Below are positions 26,727 to 34,822 of a stretch of 64,000 nt of DNA, in pieces (position 1 is the first letter of the stretch; each line of letters opens with the position of its first letter). The notes below the pieces were generated by a model. It was not told the DNA's origin. It was given only the letters and a program-made list of their open reading frames with translations, and did no database searches. Made by a program: the position numbers and the translations under genes. This stretch comes from Bin90 sp965214635 (GTDB lineage Bacteria > Chloroflexota > Dehalococcoidia > Lucifugimonadales > JADFKI01), in assembly GCA_965214635.1 (NCBI GenBank), contig OZ243964.1:682001-746000 (forward strand), given 5' to 3'.

Positions 26727-27397
26727 TAGCGCTTAGTCCACCTTTCTTGCTGCTCTTCTACGCTCGGCTTCTCGTGCCGACCCGCCTCGCTCCACGGCAG
26801 GGCATCATGCGAGTGCGGGTGGTAGCCCTTGCCCTCTATCTGCGGGCGGAACCATGCGCTGGGATGCTTGGGCGATTCGTTCAGCTGCTGCTTGGTGATG
26901 ACGAGGTCTTTGCGGCTGTACTTACCCTCTTCAAAGCCGCTGCCCATGTGCAACGCATCGTAGGGGCAGGCCTCTACGCACAAGCCGCAGAACATGCACC
27001 TGCCGATGTCTATGTCGAACACATCGAGTGTGTACCAGTCGCCCTCCGGCACATGCTCACCGCTGGGATGCGTAACGATGCGGATGATGCCCAGCGGGCA
27101 GTACTTGGCGCAGCTGGCACAGCCGGTGCAGCGCTCTTCATACCAGCTGAACTCTTCGCCGCGAAAGCGTGAGTGCTGCGGCATACGGTCGGCTACGCTC
27201 TCCAGCCCCACGGCTGCGCGCAGTGCCGTAACCGGGTTTCGCACGGCGTATTTCAGCGGGTTGGTGTTCGCCTGCTTCGCCAAGCCAAACAGCCCTATCT
27301 TGCGGTCAGGATACTGGTGCAGCGTAAACATCCGCCCCGGCTTGACCATGTTCTTCATCGTGATGGTCAGACCCTTTATCAGCCCTCTTCCATACAT
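26726..27397 (-). CDS. nuoI: NADH-quinone oxidoreductase subunit I
   Basis: Peripheral-arm subunit with two 4Fe-4S clusters (N6a, N6b); 223 residues. Ligands are Cys90, 93, 96, 100 and Cys134, 137, 140, 144 in the two CxxCxxCxxxCP motifs. The frame extends upstream but ATG at 27397 (MYGRGLIKGL) is the natural start and lies three bases past the nuoH stop. The C-terminal tail after the second cluster is long (about 70 residues) and charged (SEAGRHEKPSVEEQQERW), somewhat extended for NuoI. Confidence 0.95.
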   Translation of the reverse strand: MYGRGLIKGLTITMKNMVKPGRMFTLHQYPDRKIGLFGLAKQANTNPLKYAVRNPVTALRAAVGLESVADRMPQHSRFRGEEFSWYEERCTGCASCAKYCPLGIIRIVTHPSGEHVPEGDWYTLDVFDIDIGRCMFCGLCVEACPYDALHMGSGFEEGKYSRKDLVITKQQLNESPKHPSAWFRPQIEGKGYHPHSHDALPWSEAGRHEKPSVEEQQERWTKR

Positions 27398-27399
27398 GG

Positions 27400-28596
27400 C
27401 TAGTCTGCCTCCGCATACATATTTGCAAGGGGTGAGCGGCGTGGCGCTGGACGCTCGATGCGATTGCCGCCAAGCACGCGCGTCATCACGAACACGGCGA
27501 CGATGGTGATGACCCAGTTCACGCCTGTCATTATCCACATATTTTGCATCGAAATGTTGCCCTCGCCATCTTGGAAGAGCATCACCTCAAGCGCCACCAC
27601 GAATATGTTCAGCAGCGCAAGCGCAAACAGCCCTTTCCACGCAAAGCCCATTATCTGGTCAATGCGAAGACGCGGCCATGTGGAGCGTATCCATATCATC
27701 GCAAAGATCAGCAGCAGCACCTTGCCGGCGAACCACACCTGCCCGGGGATGGGGTCGAACCCGTTCGTGCCTCCCAGGAACAGCACGGTTGCGATTATAG
27801 CAACCACGATGGGCGCCATGAACTCCGCAAGCTGGAATATGGCGAACTTCATCCCGCTGTACTCAGTGTGATAGCCCGCACCTAGTTCGGATTCGGCTTC
27901 TATCTGGTCAAACGGCGTGCGGCTCATCTCAGCGGTCGCCGCCGCCATGAACACGAAGAACGCAAGCGGCTGCACCAGCAGGAACGGCAGGCTCTGCTTC
28001 GCCACCACATCATAGAGAGATAGCGAACCTGCCATCAGCACCACGCCAGTCATTGCGAGTGCCATAGGCACTTCGTAGCTGCACAGCATCGCCACGCCGC
28101 GCATCGACCCCAACATAGCGTACTTGTTGCGGGACGCCCAGCCCGCCGCAAGCACCGCCACGGTGTTGAGCGAAGTTACGCCCACGATAAACAGCACGCC
28201 CACATTGAGCCGTCCCAAGAATGTGTGCTCGCCAAAGGGAATCACCGCAATGACCAGCACGGTCGGGGCGAACAGCAGCACCGGCGCAATCGCGAACACC
28301 AGCTTGTCCGCCGTGTCAGGCGTGGTGTCTTCCTTGACGATGAGCTTCAGCACATCGGCTATGGGCTGCAGCAGTCCGAAGGGGCCCCAGCGGTTTGGCC
28401 CGAGCCGCGCTTGGAAGCGCCCGATGGCACGCCGCTCCAGCCAAGTGAAGAGCGCCGTGGACAGCACCATCGTGTTGATGACGATGAGTGCCAGCGTCAG
28501 GGCAGCCGCACCATACGCCATCCACTCCGGCAGGAACAGGTTGAACATGCCGTAGATGCCGCGGAAGTCGAGTATCCCAGTCTGCATGATGTCCAT
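27400..28596 (-). CDS. nuoH: NADH-quinone oxidoreductase subunit H
   Basis: Membrane subunit of complex I (ND1-like) at the quinone cavity, 398 residues. Family signatures are LERRAIGRFQARLGPNRWGP and RTPFDQIEAESELGAGYHTEYSGM, which hold the conserved acidic loop at the quinone entrance. The start ATG overlaps the nuoD stop by one base. Length is normal. Confidence 0.96.
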   Translation of the reverse strand: MDIMQTGILDFRGIYGMFNLFLPEWMAYGAAALTLALIVINTMVLSTALFTWLERRAIGRFQARLGPNRWGPFGLLQPIADVLKLIVKEDTTPDTADKLVFAIAPVLLFAPTVLVIAVIPFGEHTFLGRLNVGVLFIVGVTSLNTVAVLAAGWASRNKYAMLGSMRGVAMLCSYEVPMALAMTGVVLMAGSLSLYDVVAKQSLPFLLVQPLAFFVFMAAATAEMSRTPFDQIEAESELGAGYHTEYSGMKFAIFQLAEFMAPIVVAIIATVLFLGGTNGFDPIPGQVWFAGKVLLLIFAMIWIRSTWPRLRIDQIMGFAWKGLFALALLNIFVVALEVMLFQDGEGNISMQNMWIMTGVNWVITIVAVFVMTRVLGGNRIERPAPRRSPLANMYAEAD

Positions 28597-29705
28597 CAGC
28601 GGTCAACCTCGCCAAGCACGATGTCTATAGAGCCGAAGATGACGATGAGGTCGCTCATCTTCCAACCGATGAGCATATCGCGCAGCGGTGTGATGTTTAT
28701 GAACGAGGGTGCTCGCACATGGCAGCGATACGGCGCTATGCCGCCATCGCTGACGATGTAGAAGCCGAGCTCCCCCTTGGGCGATTCCACTGCGGCATAG
28801 GTGTCGCCCGCAGCCGGGCGAATGAAGTACGGCGTTTCAGCGCGTATAGAACCCTGCGGGATGTCCCGCACACACTGCTCGATGATGCGGATGCTCTCAC
28901 GCATCTCTCTTATGCGCACGATGTATCGGTCGAAAGTGTCGCCCATAGCGCCGATGGGTATGTCGAAGTCCAACCGGTCGTAAATCTCATACGGCGCAGC
29001 CTTGCGCAGGTCCCACTCTACGCCGGCAGCGCGCAGCATAGGCCCGCTGATGGAGAAATCCACAGCATCCACATCGTTCAAGATGCCCACGCCGCGCGTG
29101 CGGGTCAGCACGATTTCGTTGCCGCTGATGAGGGTCTCCAGCTCGTCGATGTAGCCGGGCATGTTCTGCATGAACGAATCCAGCGCCACCCAAAAGTCGG
29201 CCGGCGCATCTTGGAACACGCCGCCGGGGCGCATGTAGCTCAGCGTGATGCGCGCGCCGCACAGCATCTCGAACAGGTCTAGGATGCGCTCTCGCTCCCT
29301 AAAGCAGTACATCAACGGAGTAGCAAGCGCACCGAGGTCGTTCAGCAGGAAACCAGTCGCCATCAGATGGCTTGCGATGCGCTGCAGCTCAGCGCTGATG
29401 ACGCGAATGTACTGGGCGCGCTCGGGCACTTCTACGCCTGCAAGCTGCTCCACCGCCCGCACATACGCCAAGTTGTTGGACATGCTGGCGATGTAGTCCA
29501 TACGGTCGGTCAGCGTAACGATTTGCACATAGGTGCGCCCTTCGGCTAGCTTCTCAGAGCCGCGATGCAAATATCCCAGCACAGGCTCCACATCCACGAT
29601 AACCTCGCCGTCGAAAGTTACGCGCAGCCTGAACACGCCGTGCGTGCTCGGATGCTGCGGCCCGAGGTTTATCGTAACTGGTTCTGTTCTAACAGCTGAG
29701 GTCAT
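28596..29705 (-). CDS. nuoD: NADH-quinone oxidoreductase subunit D
   Basis: 49-kDa-type subunit forming the quinone-binding pocket with NuoB, 369 residues. NLGPQHPSTHGVFR near the N-terminus and later YIVRIREMRESIRIIEQC match the family, and the C-terminus ends GSIDIVLGEVDR, the usual ending. It is a separate gene rather than a nuoCD fusion. It follows nuoC after nine bases. Confidence 0.96.
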   Translation of the reverse strand: MTSAVRTEPVTINLGPQHPSTHGVFRLRVTFDGEVIVDVEPVLGYLHRGSEKLAEGRTYVQIVTLTDRMDYIASMSNNLAYVRAVEQLAGVEVPERAQYIRVISAELQRIASHLMATGFLLNDLGALATPLMYCFRERERILDLFEMLCGARITLSYMRPGGVFQDAPADFWVALDSFMQNMPGYIDELETLISGNEIVLTRTRGVGILNDVDAVDFSISGPMLRAAGVEWDLRKAAPYEIYDRLDFDIPIGAMGDTFDRYIVRIREMRESIRIIEQCVRDIPQGSIRAETPYFIRPAAGDTYAAVESPKGELGFYIVSDGGIAPYRCHVRAPSFINITPLRDMLIGWKMSDLIVIFGSIDIVLGEVDR

Positions 29706-29714
29706 TTGTGAACT

Positions 29715-30167
29715 CTATGCCTCTTGCCCGAGATAGTCTTTTCTCAGCGGATGACCGGGGAAGCCTTCCCAGAGCAGGATGCGCTTCATATTCGGATGTG
29801 CGTCGAATCGGATGCCCAGCAAGTCCCATATTTCGCGCTCTTGGAAATCTGCGCCGCGCCAAACGCCGGTTACGGATGGCGCCACAAGTTCGTCGCGCCC
29901 GTAGCAGCGCGCCTTCACCACGATGCTGCGATTCAGCGTCAGCGAGGTCAGATGATACACCAACTCGAAGTATTCCACATAGTCCACGCCGGTTATGGAA
30001 CTCAGGAAGGCGAATTCAAGTCCGGGCGTGTCCTTGAGGAACTGCATCACTTCGACGAGCGATTCGGGTTTGACCCACACATCGCCGCCCTCAGCGCGTA
30101 CGACAGCGCCGGGAACGGACTCTTGGATGCTGCGGGCGATTTCTGCGCCAGCGAGTGCTCGTGTCAT
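29715..30167 (-). CDS. nuoC: NADH-quinone oxidoreductase subunit C
   Basis: 30-kDa-type peripheral subunit, 150 residues, on the short side but complete. The signature is ERE(I/V)WDLLGIRFDAHPNMKRILL with the final GHPLRKD. No metal site is expected. Tightly spaced between nuoB (six bases) and nuoD (nine bases). Confidence 0.94.
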   Translation of the reverse strand: MTRALAGAEIARSIQESVPGAVVRAEGGDVWVKPESLVEVMQFLKDTPGLEFAFLSSITGVDYVEYFELVYHLTSLTLNRSIVVKARCYGRDELVAPSVTGVWRGADFQEREIWDLLGIRFDAHPNMKRILLWEGFPGHPLRKDYLGQEA

Positions 30168-30173
30168 TAAGCG

Positions 30174-30815
30174 CTATCTCTTGCGGGCGATGGAGTATCG
30201 CTTGATTTTTTCGTGTAACTGCATGATGCCATAGAGCAGGGCGTCCGGGCGCGGTGGGCAGCCGGGCACATACACATCCACCGGGATAATGTGGTTGACG
30301 CCGGGCACTACGCTGTAGCTGCCATAGTAGGGGCCGCCGCTCGTGGCGCACACGCCCATGGAGATGACCCACTTCGGCTCTGCCATCTGCTCATAGACCC
30401 GCTGGATTGCGGGTGCCATCTTCCAAGTTACTGTGCCGGCGATGATTATCAAGTCGGCTTGACGGGGCGATGGGCGAAACGCCTCCATCCCGAAGCGCGA
30501 TATGTCGAAGCGGGACATTGCGCTTGCCATCATCTCGAAAGCGCAGCACGCCAGCCCAAACGACAGCGGCCAAACCGCGGATTTGCGCCCCCAGTTTATC
30601 AGCGCATCCACCGATGTTACGGCGATGTTGCGCTGCAAGTCATCCGGCACCTCTATGAGAGGCTCGGCAATCGCCGCCGTGTGGGTGGCTTTCAGGTGAT
30701 TGACCCACTGCCCCTCTTCCCTGTCTACATCCCAAGTCTGCTGGTGGAGCGGGATGGTGAGCGCCTGCGCCGCATCCACATCGGACATAGCGGCGCTCGT
30801 AATGTTCTCGTTCAT
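30174..30815 (-). CDS. nuoB: NADH-quinone oxidoreductase subunit B
   Basis: Carries 4Fe-4S cluster N2, the last cluster before quinone; 213 residues. Ligands are the adjacent Cys90-Cys91 (ACCAFEMM), Cys155 (GVCATSGG) and Cys185 (PGCPPRP). The N-terminal 65 residues before the core are longer than usual and lack motif content. Start at 30815 is chosen for GGAG about eight bases upstream and the one-base gap to nuoA; the frame continues to 30851. Confidence 0.96.
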   Translation of the reverse strand: MNENITSAAMSDVDAAQALTIPLHQQTWDVDREEGQWVNHLKATHTAAIAEPLIEVPDDLQRNIAVTSVDALINWGRKSAVWPLSFGLACCAFEMMASAMSRFDISRFGMEAFRPSPRQADLIIIAGTVTWKMAPAIQRVYEQMAEPKWVISMGVCATSGGPYYGSYSVVPGVNHIIPVDVYVPGCPPRPDALLYGIMQLHEKIKRYSIARKR

Positions 30816-30816
30816 G

Positions 30817-31212
30817 CTAACTCCACTCGAGCGAGCCTTTGCGCCACGCATACAACCACCCCACGACGAGGATGGCGATGAATATGAGCATTTCTAGGAA
30901 TATGAATATGCCAAACTCCCGCGTGAGGTAGCCGTAACTAGCCGCCCACGGGAACAGGAATATGACCTCTACATCGAATATCACAAACAGCAGCGCAAAG
31001 CCATAGAAGCGGAAGTTGAACTGACTCCACCTGCCCGTGAGCGTCTCGAAACCGCACTCATAGATGCTCTGCTTTATAGCAGACGGGATTTGCGGGCGAA
31101 TCTGCAGTAGCGAAAGCAGCCATGATGCGGCGAGCATACCGGTCGGCACAGCGACCGCCACCGCCGCAAAGATGGCTATGTAGCCGTATTGCCTGAAGTA
31201 ATCGTCCAGCAT
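30817..31212 (-). CDS. nuoA: NADH-quinone oxidoreductase subunit A
   Basis: Small membrane subunit (ND3-like), 131 residues with three helices. The quinone-site loop is present as YECGFETLTGRWSQFNFRFYGFALLFVIFDVE, split by the second helix, with the conserved Cys that reports active/deactive state. It is the first gene of the operon, preceded by a promoter about 120 bases upstream. Confidence 0.95.
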   Translation of the reverse strand: MLDDYFRQYGYIAIFAAVAVAVPTGMLAASWLLSLLQIRPQIPSAIKQSIYECGFETLTGRWSQFNFRFYGFALLFVIFDVEVIFLFPWAASYGYLTREFGIFIFLEMLIFIAILVVGWLYAWRKGSLEWS

Positions 31213-31337
31213 CTCTTTCGCCCAGAGTTATTCGGTATATCCCGTGAAATCGCTGTGTCAGTAGCCGTTGCTGCGCCCCGTCCATCGGGCGCATGAGGCG
31301 CAAACTGCGCACTCGAACGACAGCCCTCAACGCCGTG

Positions 31338-31367
31338 AATATAGCATAGCGCAATCGCAAATTGCAA
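31338..31367 (-). promoter_or_regulatory. Predicted promoter of the nuo operon
   Basis: On the minus strand TTGCAA (31362-31367) and TATATT (31338-31343) are 18 bases apart and the -10 is preceded by TGC, an extended -10. The expected start near 31331 leaves a leader of roughly 120 bases before nuoA. Confidence 0.55.
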
Positions 31368-31568
31368 GTTAATCGCTGTTGAACCACAGCAGATTTTCCG
31401 ATACTCGCAGGCATCGTCTCCGCACCATCCCCCTGTATCAAAGCCGTTCTTTCCATCCGCCCACTGCCCTACTCTGCACTCTGCAATTCCGATTCCTTGC
31501 GCATTCTACGCCCTATCGCCATGGCAACTAGCAATTCCCCTCAATGTCCGCTACCGAACCTTGACGAT

Positions 31569-31591
31569 AGGTGTTAATATCAGGTGTTAAC
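31569..31591 (+). promoter_or_regulatory. Tandem AGGTGTTAA repeats upstream of the hopanoid block
   Basis: AGGTGTTAA occurs at 31569-31577 and 31582-31590 with a 13-base period, and GTTAA (31573) with TTAAC (31587) also forms an inverted pair. TTGACG at 31561 could be a -35 but no consensus -10 lies at 16-18 bases, so the repeats are a candidate activator or repressor site. Confidence 0.4.
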
Positions 31592-31735
31592 AGCATATTA
31601 TGGAGGCGGTTAGTCCGGCACAAGCCTAATGGCTGCAATTTTCCTCAGGCAGGTTTGGCATTGACTCACACCCACACACATAAGGAACAGCATAAAGCAA
31701 GGCCGCACAGACGAGGTGCGCCCGAGCTACCCGCA

Positions 31736-32737
31736 ATGTTTGCAGCGCACAGAGAAGGCATCAGCGCAGCGCTTCGGCAGAAGCTCACGGGCGAGCTACC
31801 TGTGTACGGCATGCTGCGCTACTACATGGGCTGGGAAGACACCGACGGCAACCCGACCGTAGGCACAGAAGGCAAGTACCTGCGCCCTACGCTGTGCCTG
31901 TTCGCATGCACCGCAACCGGTGGGACACAGCGCCAAGCCATGCCTGCGGCAGTGGCGCTGGAACTCATCCACAACTTCTCGCTCATACACGATGACATCC
32001 AAGACAAGGACGAAACTCGCCACCACCGCAAGACGCTGTGGCCCCTGTGGGGAATCCCCAAGGCGCTGGTAGCGGGCAATGTGCTGCGCATCGTGGCGGA
32101 CACCGCGCTGGAAGACCTGCTGACGCAGGGGCTGCCGCAGCAGCGAGCCATATCCGTAGCCGGACAGCTCACCAACGCCTACTTGGGGATGATCGAGGGT
32201 CAATACCTAGACATGTCGTTTGAGGGCAAACACGATGTAGGGCTGCAGCAGTATGTGGACATGATAGCGCGCAAGACCGGGGTGCTGATTTGCTGCTCGT
32301 TCACCATAGGCGCGCTGATAGGCTCACCCTCCGTCGCCGGCGCCTTCCACAAATGCGGCGAGGCGCTGGGGTTCATATTTCAGGTGCGCGATGACATCCT
32401 CGGCGTATGGGGAGATGAGGCGAGCACCGGCAAGCCAGTCGGCGCAGACATTCGCCGCAAGAAGAACTCCTTCCCTGCCGTGTACGCAATGTCGCAAGCG
32501 ACCGGGGCGAACAAGCAGCGCCTGCTCGAAATATACACCAAGCCCGAGCCAGACGACACGGATGTGGCTGACGCTCTGCAAATCATGGACAGCGTGAACA
32601 CCCAGCAGCACGCCCACAGCCTAGCTGCCGAGCGCGCCGAACACGCCCTCAACGCCCTCGCAGCCGCTGAACTGGACAGGCAGGCTTTTTCCGAAGTAGA
32701 AGACCTCATCAAGTTCCTGCTAGTCAGAGAGCACTAG
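31736..32737 (+). CDS. Polyprenyl diphosphate synthase (FPP/GGPP-type trans-prenyltransferase)
   Basis: Head-to-tail prenyl synthase of 333 residues making an allylic diphosphate for isoprenoids. The first Asp-rich motif is HDDIQD (DDxxD at 86-90) and the second is DDILGVWGD (219-227). FARM-region residues before the first motif (AVALELIHNFSLIHDD) lack bulky aromatic stops, so a C15-C20 product is plausible but chain length is not certain. The frame extends back to 31571; ATG at 31736 begins the conserved part, while TTG at 31661 (AGG nearby) is an alternative. It heads the hopanoid block and likely supplies FPP for squalene. Confidence 0.86.
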   Translation: MFAAHREGISAALRQKLTGELPVYGMLRYYMGWEDTDGNPTVGTEGKYLRPTLCLFACTATGGTQRQAMPAAVALELIHNFSLIHDDIQDKDETRHHRKTLWPLWGIPKALVAGNVLRIVADTALEDLLTQGLPQQRAISVAGQLTNAYLGMIEGQYLDMSFEGKHDVGLQQYVDMIARKTGVLICCSFTIGALIGSPSVAGAFHKCGEALGFIFQVRDDILGVWGDEASTGKPVGADIRRKKNSFPAVYAMSQATGANKQRLLEIYTKPEPDDTDVADALQIMDSVNTQQHAHSLAAERAEHALNALAAAELDRQAFSEVEDLIKFLLVREH

Positions 32738-32814
32738 TGGACAGGGTACGGGACTGAGAGCAGCGGGATGCGCTGGGTAGATGGCTATCAGGGTTAAGTT
32801 AGGGACGCATTGCT

Positions 32815-33840
32815 ATGGGCAGACCGATTGAGCTTGCGGCGCGCACAGCGTGGCACATCCTAAAGAACAAGGCGCGCGGGCGCAAACGCTTTCCGCTGGT
32901 TACGATGCTGGAGCCGCTGGAGAAATGCAACCTCGCCTGCGAGGGATGCGGGCGCATACGCGAGTACGAACGCGTGCTAGACCGCACGCTGTCGGTGGAG
33001 CAGTGCCTTGCCGCCGTGGACGAATCCAACGCACCCATCGTGTCCATCGCCGGCGGCGAACCCACCCTGCACCCACACATCGACCGCATCGTCAACGCCA
33101 TCACCTCCCGCAAGAAGTTCGTATATATGTGCACGAATGCCCTGCTGATGGAGCGGGTTATGAAGCGCATCCCGCCATCCAAATACTTCTGCTTCGTAGT
33201 GCATATGGACGGCATGGAACAGGCGCACGACAAGTCAGTTTATCGCAAGGGTGTGTTCCGTATCGCCGTGCGGGGCATCGAGGCGGCGCTTGCAGCCGGA
33301 TACCGCGTTACCACCAACACCACCGTCTTCAACGGCGCAGACGAAGACGACCTCATAGAGATGTTCACCATGCTGACAGACATGGGCGTAGAGGGCTGCA
33401 TGGTATCGCCCGGCTACCAGTTCGACAGCGTTCCGAACCAGGACTTGTTCATATCACGGCAGAACGCCCGCAAGGTGTTTCGCAACATCCTCGACCCGAC
33501 GCGCAACATCCGTTTCTACAACAACCCGCTGTACTTGGACTTCCTGCGGGGCGAGCGGGAGTATGACTGCACGGCTTGGTCCAACCCTACCTACACCGTG
33601 TTGGGCTGGCGTGAGCCGTGCTACCTGCTTGGAGACCGACACACGCAAGACATCACAGACCTGTACGACGCCAAGATTTGGGAGCGTTACGGTGTGGGCA
33701 AAGACCCCCGCTGCGCCAACTGCCTGATGCACTGCGGCTTTGAGTCGGCGTCCATATTCCGCACACTAGAACGCCCGGCGGACGCCATCCGCATGATACG
33801 CAAAGGCGCAGTCAGAAACAGCGGCATCGGCACAGCGTAG
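32815..33840 (+). CDS. hpnH: Hopanoid biosynthesis radical-SAM protein HpnH (adenosylhopane synthase)
   Basis: Radical-SAM enzyme of 341 residues that adds 5'-deoxyadenosine to diploptene, giving adenosylhopane. The 4Fe-4S cluster cysteines are Cys38, Cys42 and Cys45 (CNLACEGCGRIREY). It then has the family marker IAGGEPTLHPHIDRIVNAI. The C-terminus has a second cysteine cluster in the DPRCANCLMHCGFE region, as in HpnH-type proteins. ATG start with preceding GGG. It lies 77 bases after the prenyl synthase and just upstream of the HpnG-like gene, which forms the expected pair. Confidence 0.93.
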   Translation: MGRPIELAARTAWHILKNKARGRKRFPLVTMLEPLEKCNLACEGCGRIREYERVLDRTLSVEQCLAAVDESNAPIVSIAGGEPTLHPHIDRIVNAITSRKKFVYMCTNALLMERVMKRIPPSKYFCFVVHMDGMEQAHDKSVYRKGVFRIAVRGIEAALAAGYRVTTNTTVFNGADEDDLIEMFTMLTDMGVEGCMVSPGYQFDSVPNQDLFISRQNARKVFRNILDPTRNIRFYNNPLYLDFLRGEREYDCTAWSNPTYTVLGWREPCYLLGDRHTQDITDLYDAKIWERYGVGKDPRCANCLMHCGFESASIFRTLERPADAIRMIRKGAVRNSGIGTA

Positions 33841-33953
33841 AGTAGACAAGTGAGCCTCACACAAGGGGCACAAAGAAGTACAAGAGCAGGCCGTAATGGA
33901 GAATTCGATACATAGCATTTGCGCGGCAGATATGAGTTTTCAGCCGCACCCGA

Positions 33954-33987
33954 TATAGGGCATATACTTTTATAGGGCATATACTTT
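33954..33987 (+). repeat. 17-bp perfect tandem duplication before the HpnG-like gene
   Basis: TATAGGGCATATACTTT occurs back to back at 33954-33970 and 33971-33987, within the 168-base gap between hpnH and the next gene. It ends 21 bases before the TTG start. Confidence 0.8.
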
Positions 33988-34008
33988 GGCGAGATTAGAG
34001 AACGAACA

Positions 34009-34812
34009 TTGCTGATAGTCGTAGCCGCATTTCGAGCAGAGGTCGGCGCTTTCTTGCGCGCCGGCAACTTCCGGCGCGCTGAGCGCAGGCAAGGGCTATG
34101 CGTCCACCGTTCGCGGACGATGCCGGATGTGGCAGTCATAGAAGGCGCAATCGGCATACGGCGCGCGCGTACGGCGGCAAAATGGGCTGCCGACAGCCTG
34201 AACGCAGACGCTGTGGTGTCTGCAGGTTTCGCAGCCGCCGCGCAACCCGGAACACTGCCCGGCGATACCTTTCTGTGCGACAGGCTTATGTTTGCGGGGA
34301 GCACGGCTGAAAGTTGCGGGCGCATAGACCTGCCCGCCCTTCCCGGCGGACACGGAGCGTCGCCGAGCGCATCGTGCCTGACACTCCCGTATGTGGCAGC
34401 CGCTTCGGGCGAAAAACTGCGCTTGGGCACTGCTTGGGGAGTGGACTTGGTGGACATGGAATCGTTTGCGGTGGCGCAGGTGTGCAAGCGGCACGGGCTG
34501 CGCTGCGGCGTGGTTCGCAGCGTGTTTGACACAGCGGAGCAGACGCTGCCCCCATTCGTCTCTGAGTATGTGAACAGCGGCGGCACTTCGCAGGGCGGCA
34601 TCAAGCTTACTGCATCGGCAGCAATGCACTCGATTGTTCACCCAGCGACAGCGGCGATGCTGTGGCGTCTGCGGGCGCAGCGGCGTATCGCCTCCGACAG
34701 CCTAGCCAACGCTCTGACCAAACTTGTGCATCAGATAACATCGCATCAGACAGAATCCCGCAGCTGGGAACATTCTGCGTCTGATACATTCGCCCCACTG
34801 AGAGCGAAATAG
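34009..34812 (+). CDS. hpnG: HpnG-like nucleosidase/phosphorylase of the MTA/SAH family
   Basis: 267-residue member of the purine/uridine phosphorylase family. The N-terminus is LIVVAAFRAEVGAFLRAG, then SAGFAAAAQPGTLPGD, and VDLVDMESFAVAQVCKRHGL with the catalytic-type VxMES motif of 5'-methylthioadenosine nucleosidases. In hopanoid clusters such proteins (HpnG) strip adenine from adenosylhopane to give ribosylhopane, and position beside hpnH supports that. Start TTG at 34009. C-terminal 60 residues are rich in Ser/Thr and not family-like. No acceptor evidence beyond context. Confidence 0.82.
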   Translation: MLIVVAAFRAEVGAFLRAGNFRRAERRQGLCVHRSRTMPDVAVIEGAIGIRRARTAAKWAADSLNADAVVSAGFAAAAQPGTLPGDTFLCDRLMFAGSTAESCGRIDLPALPGGHGASPSASCLTLPYVAAASGEKLRLGTAWGVDLVDMESFAVAQVCKRHGLRCGVVRSVFDTAEQTLPPFVSEYVNSGGTSQGGIKLTASAAMHSIVHPATAAMLWRLRAQRRIASDSLANALTKLVHQITSHQTESRSWEHSASDTFAPLRAK

Positions 34813-34822
34813 ATCAACGCAT

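Larger units (their letters stand above)
31213..31735. other. 523-base divergent intergenic region (nuo and isoprenoid promoters)
   Basis: It separates nuoA (minus) from the polyprenyl synthase gene (plus). It contains a good minus-strand promoter (31338-31367) and a plus-side pair of AGGTGTTAA repeats (31569-31591). I see no gene, tRNA or ORF with protein-like composition. If the TTG at 31661 is the polyprenyl synthase start, the region shortens by 75 bases. Confidence 0.6.

Noticed and set aside
31600..31664. Very short ORFs after GGAGG (for example at 31600 and 31629)
   Set aside because: They are 9-11 codons long with no conservation evidence; one stop overlaps a possible TTG start, which may be chance.
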